A program made the position numbers and the translations under genes. A stretch of DNA of 16,506 nt from Labilithrix sp. (GTDB lineage Bacteria; Myxococcota; Polyangia; Polyangiales; Polyangiaceae), in NCBI GenBank assembly GCA_028287035.1, contig JAQBQL010000205.1:1-16506 (forward strand), in the 5' to 3' direction. The notes below the pieces were generated by a model that was given only the letters and a program-made list of their open reading frames with translations, made no database searches and was not told the origin of the DNA. This document shows, in pieces, positions 13,364-16,506 of the stretch. The stretch's first letter is position 1, and the number at the start of each line of letters is the position of its first letter.

Positions 13364-16333
13364 ATGAAGCGGCTCCTCCACACGCTCGCCGGTGAGCAGG
13401 CCCCGTCGCTCCTCGCGGCGTACGAGGCGGCGGCGCGCGAGAAGGGGCTCGCCCCCGATGCCGAGGCGCTGACCCTCGCCGTTGCGCTCTCCGCCGCGTA
13501 TCCCGCGCTGAAGGCGCAGGTCCTCCACCGGCCCGAGGACGTCGTCGCGATCTCGCGTGGCAAGCTGCGCATCGCGCGCGACCTCCGCACGCTCCGGCGC
13601 CTCGCCGCCACCTTCGTGACCGACCTCGACGACGGGGACGTGGTGCGCCGCGGCCTGCGGCTCTTCGCGCAGCGCGAGCGGCTCCGGGTGGCGGCGCGGG
13701 AGCTGCTGGCGAGCGAAGGCGGCGACGTCGACGTCACGTCGCGCGAGATCGCCGACATCGCGCAGGTGTGCATCGAGCTCGCCACGACCGAAGCGCAGCG
13801 CTGGGCGGAGCGGCGCTTCGGCCAGCCCCTCACCGCCGCCGGCGAGCGCTGCGCCTTCACGGTGCTCGGCATGGGCAAGCTGGGCGGCCGCGAGCTGAAC
13901 TGCGGGAGCGACGTCGACCTCCTCATGTTCTACGACACGGACGACGGCGAGGTGCGGCCCGCCGCTGCTGCAGGGCCGTCCGACCAGAGCCTGCACGAGC
14001 ACTTCGCGCGCGTGGCCCAGCGGCTCACGCAGAGCCTTGAGGACGCGACCGACGACGGCATCTCGTGGCGCGTCGACCTGCGCCTCCGGCCGGAGGGCTC
14101 GCGCGGACCGCTGGTCAACTCCCTCGTCTCGGCCGAGCGGTACTACGAGACCTGGGGACGCACGTGGGAGCGGGCCGCTCTGCTGCGTGCGCGGCCCGTC
14201 GCCGGCGACCTCGCGTTCGGTCAGCACGTGCTCGAGCAGCTCTCGTCCTTCGTGTGGCGGAAGGTCGTCGACCCGCGCATCGCCGTCGAGATGACCGACC
14301 TCGTCGTGCGGTCCCGCGCCGAGCTGTCGCGGGAGCCGGATCGCGACCTGAAACACGGCACGGGCGGCATCCGCGAGGTCGAGTTCTTCGTGCAGTCGCT
14401 GCAGCTCATCTGGGGCGGGCGCGAGCCGTCGCTGCGCCCCTCGAACACGCTCGACGCGCTCCGGCGCCTGCGGGCCCGCGGCCTCGTCACCGATCGGGAA
14501 AGCCGCGAGCTCGAGTCCGCGTACCTGACGCTGCGGCGGCTCGAGCATCGCGTGCAGTTTGCAACCGGCCTGCAGACGCACGTGTTGCCGCGCGGCGAGC
14601 TGCTCGACACCATCGCGCGCAGCGTCGGCCTCGGGTCGGGCAAGGAGCTCGATCGCAGCCTCGACAAGACGCGCCGCCGCGTCCACACGCGCTTTGCCTC
14701 GCTCACCAGCAAGCTCGATCGGCCGTCCTCGTCGAGCCCGGCGCTCGCCGCGATCTTCGTCGCCATCGACGAGGGAGACGAGACCGCGCTGCTCGCCGCC
14801 ATCTCGAGCCCGGCCTCGGGCCTCGACTTCCCGCAGCCCTCGGCCGACCTCGCCCGGCACCTGCTCGCGCTCGCGCGGCGGCCGGACTTTCCACTCGGCG
14901 CGACCTCGCGCGACAAGCATCCGGAGCTGGCGCCGGTGGTGCTCGAGGCGCTCGCCGACGCCGCCGATCCCGAGCAGGCGGCGCGGCTGCTCGGCGCGTT
15001 CTTCGTGCGGCTGGCGACGCCCGGCGTCTACGCGCGGGCCATGGCCGACGACCGCCAGGTGGTCCGCAAGCTCGTCGGCCTCCTCGGCGCGAGCGCGTTC
15101 CTCGGCGAGTCGCTCGTCTATCACCCGGAGCTCGTGGAGAGCGTGCTCTTCGGGAAGGGCCACCCGACGCCGGCCCGCGTGCGGGCCCAGATCGACGAGG
15201 AGGTCGAGTCGGCGCAGAGGCGCCCCGACCGCGAGGAGCGCGATCCCGAGGACCTCCTCGTGAGCGCGCTGCGACACGCGCAGTCTCGCATCGTCATGGA
15301 GGTCGGGCTGGCCGAGCTCTCCGGCGAGCTCGGAACGCGCGAGGCGACGACGCTGCTCTCCGCGGTCGCCGACGGGACGCTCGAGCACGCCACGCGATGG
15401 GCGCTCGCCGAGAAGGGCCTGCACGGCGGAATGGCGGTCATCGCGATGGGCAAGCTCGGGGGACGCGCCATCGGCTACGGCTCGGACCTCGACATCTTCT
15501 TCGTCTACGACGCGGGGAAGGACGAGGACGGCACGCTGTCGGAGCGCTACGTCCGCGCCGCCCAGCGCGTGCTCCGCCTCGTCAGCGCTCCGCATGGCGA
15601 CGGCGCCGGCTACGAGCTCGACACCCGGCTGCGTCCGTCGGGGAGCCAGGGCTTGCTCGTCGTCAGCCTCGCCGCCTTCGCCCGGTACCACGGCCTGCGT
15701 CTCGACGGCACGCCGCGGGGCGTCCCGGGCGCGGCACAGGACTGGGAGCGTCAGGCGCTCGTGAAGGCGCGCGCCTGCGCCGGCGACGAGGCTCTCGGTG
15801 AGCGGTTCTCGGCGCTCGCCAGCGTCATCGCCTACGGCCGCGGCGCCCCCGACCCCGAGCGCGTGCACCACCTGCGCATGCGCATGGAACGCGAGGTCGC
15901 GCGCGAGGGGCCGCGGCGCTACGACGTGAAGCTCGGGCGGGGCGGGATCGTCGACATCGAGTTCGCCGTGCAGTGGCTGCAGATGAAGCATGGCGCCGAT
16001 CCGCGCGTGCGCACCACCGACACCGAGACCGCCCTCGGCGCGCTCGACGCGTGCGGGTACCTCGAGCCGGCGACGGCGGCCGTGCTGCGCGAGGGCTACG
16101 CGCTCCTGCGGCGCCTCGAGCAGGCGCTCCGGGTCGTGCATGGTACGAGCGCCAGCCTCATCGAGGAGGGCGCCGGGGGCGTCGCCGCCCTCGCCCGGCG
16201 CATGGGGTTCCGCGACGACGTCGCGCCCGCCTCCGCGGCCTTCTTCGAGCGGTACCGGGCCGTCACCGGCGACGTGCGCGCCGCCTATCTTTCCGTCCTG
16301 GGTCTCACCGGGACCGCGGATCCGGTAGCCTGA
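13364..16333 (+). CDS. glnE: Bifunctional glutamine synthetase adenylyltransferase/deadenylase
   Basis: This cytoplasmic enzyme controls nitrogen assimilation by adding AMP to, and removing it from, glutamine synthetase in response to PII state and glutamine. The 989-residue protein contains both nucleotidyltransferase domains. The N-terminal deadenylase half has GMGKLGGRELNCGSDVDLL with metal-binding D183 and D185, then DLRLRPEGSRGPLV and GTGGIREVEFFVQ. The C-terminal adenylylating half has AMGKLGGRAIGYGSDLDIF with D708 and D710, then DTRLRPSGSQGLLV and GRGGIVDIEFAVQW. Both active sites look intact, and the length is close to the E. coli protein (946). The ATG at 13364 has AGGAT about 10 bases upstream, formed partly by the previous stop codon. 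Its substrate glnA and the PII gene are not in this window. Its neighbours, a lipoprotein and an exported protein, give no clue to its job. Confidence 0.97.
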   Translation: MKRLLHTLAGEQAPSLLAAYEAAAREKGLAPDAEALTLAVALSAAYPALKAQVLHRPEDVVAISRGKLRIARDLRTLRRLAATFVTDLDDGDVVRRGLRLFAQRERLRVAARELLASEGGDVDVTSREIADIAQVCIELATTEAQRWAERRFGQPLTAAGERCAFTVLGMGKLGGRELNCGSDVDLLMFYDTDDGEVRPAAAAGPSDQSLHEHFARVAQRLTQSLEDATDDGISWRVDLRLRPEGSRGPLVNSLVSAERYYETWGRTWERAALLRARPVAGDLAFGQHVLEQLSSFVWRKVVDPRIAVEMTDLVVRSRAELSREPDRDLKHGTGGIREVEFFVQSLQLIWGGREPSLRPSNTLDALRRLRARGLVTDRESRELESAYLTLRRLEHRVQFATGLQTHVLPRGELLDTIARSVGLGSGKELDRSLDKTRRRVHTRFASLTSKLDRPSSSSPALAAIFVAIDEGDETALLAAISSPASGLDFPQPSADLARHLLALARRPDFPLGATSRDKHPELAPVVLEALADAADPEQAARLLGAFFVRLATPGVYARAMADDRQVVRKLVGLLGASAFLGESLVYHPELVESVLFGKGHPTPARVRAQIDEEVESAQRRPDREERDPEDLLVSALRHAQSRIVMEVGLAELSGELGTREATTLLSAVADGTLEHATRWALAEKGLHGGMAVIAMGKLGGRAIGYGSDLDIFFVYDAGKDEDGTLSERYVRAAQRVLRLVSAPHGDGAGYELDTRLRPSGSQGLLVVSLAAFARYHGLRLDGTPRGVPGAAQDWERQALVKARACAGDEALGERFSALASVIAYGRGAPDPERVHHLRMRMEREVAREGPRRYDVKLGRGGIVDIEFAVQWLQMKHGADPRVRTTDTETALGALDACGYLEPATAAVLREGYALLRRLEQALRVVHGTSASLIEEGAGGVAALARRMGFRDDVAPASAAFFERYRAVTGDVRAAYLSVLGLTGTADPVA

Positions 16334-16345
16334 GCCTCGCCTGCC

Positions 16346-16350
16346 AAGGA
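16346..16350 (+). promoter_or_regulatory. Shine-Dalgarno of the last (partial) gene
   Basis: AAGGA lies 8 bases before the ATG at 16359, between the glnE stop and the next gene. It supports that start although only 49 codons of the gene are visible. Confidence 0.7.
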
Positions 16351-16358
16351 TCGCGCGC

Positions 16359-16506
16359 ATGTTTGCTCAGTCCACGCCCCGTCCGCACGGCGCGACGCGC
16401 GCACGGTCCACGCTCGTCGTCCTCGCGCTCCTCGCGAGCGCGGCGCCCGCGTGCGGTCACGCGCCCGGCGGCGCCGCCCTCGAGCCGGCACCCGCGCCGC
16501 GTGGCG
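16359..16506 (+). CDS. Exported protein or lipoprotein, N-terminal fragment (partial)
   Basis: Only the first 49 codons are in the window. They encode a basic N-terminus, a hydrophobic core (TLVVLALLASAA, about 18-29) and a single Cys at 32 in APACG, followed by a Gly/Ala/Pro-rich stretch typical of lipoprotein linkers. The -3 residue before Cys is Ala rather than Leu, so this is a weaker lipobox; ordinary signal peptidase cleavage near the same point is also possible. The gene follows glnE by 25 bases in the same direction. Its function cannot be judged from this fragment. Confidence 0.65.
   Translation, partial: MFAQSTPRPHGATRARSTLVVLALLASAAPACGHAPGGAALEPAPAPRG

Noticed and set aside
13247..16360. 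Minus-strand open frame of 1037 codons opposite glnE
   Set aside because: It lies antisense to an intact GlnE with both catalytic domains. Its composition is shadow-like, with no recognisable domain.

Overview
The window is very GC-rich DNA with strong G/C preference at third codon positions, tightly packed genes, and many proteins carrying Ala/Pro/Gly-rich linkers and Sec or lipoprotein signals. This suggests a large-genome Gram-negative bacterium, most likely a myxobacterium (Myxococcota, perhaps Polyangia). That placement is inferred from composition, a YqeY-fused glutaminyl-tRNA synthetase, GlnE, and the outer-membrane and lipoprotein content; no marker in the window proves it. There are ten genes: eight complete and two cut by the window ends. 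No tRNA, rRNA, CRISPR array, insertion sequence or phage gene was seen, and no gene-free stretch exceeds about 270 bases.

Left part (1-4925). A thiopurine S-methyltransferase-like gene (1-543, minus, C-terminus outside the window) diverges from glnS (645-2984), a glutaminyl-tRNA synthetase with a C-terminal YqeY/GatB-tail domain. A small imperfect inverted repeat lies just before glnS. glnS converges, with a 9-base gap, on htpG (Hsp90, 2994-4925, minus).

Middle part (4991-9311, minus). Three closely spaced genes read towards htpG. The first encodes a 604-aa DNA-binding-type protein: an N-terminal HARE-type winged helix, a long disordered linker with ten consecutive Arg and eleven Arg-Glu-Gly repeats, a probable second winged helix, and a C-terminal Mrr-like nuclease fold that appears to lack its catalytic signature. 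Next is a secreted protein of unknown function made of two similar Cys-paired beta domains. The third is an outer-membrane protein made of two similar barrel domains. The gaps are 2 and 14 bases, so the three are probably one operon. htpG follows 65 bases later and may be read through or have its own promoter.

Right part (9579-16506, plus). Divergent from that operon across a 267-base region holding three short inverted repeats is a second run of genes: a 684-aa secreted/membrane protein of unknown function, a CPBP-family membrane protein with an altered active site, a lipoprotein with FTP/PepSY-like character, glnE (bifunctional glutamine synthetase adenylyltransferase), and the start of another exported protein. 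The CPBP, lipoprotein and glnE genes are separated by only 2 and 12 bases.

The housekeeping genes (glnS, htpG, glnE) are confident. The least described parts are the HARE/Mrr-like protein co-transcribed with two internally duplicated envelope proteins, and the unknown 684-aa membrane protein opposite it. No defence system or other complete novel system could be demonstrated from the sequence alone.
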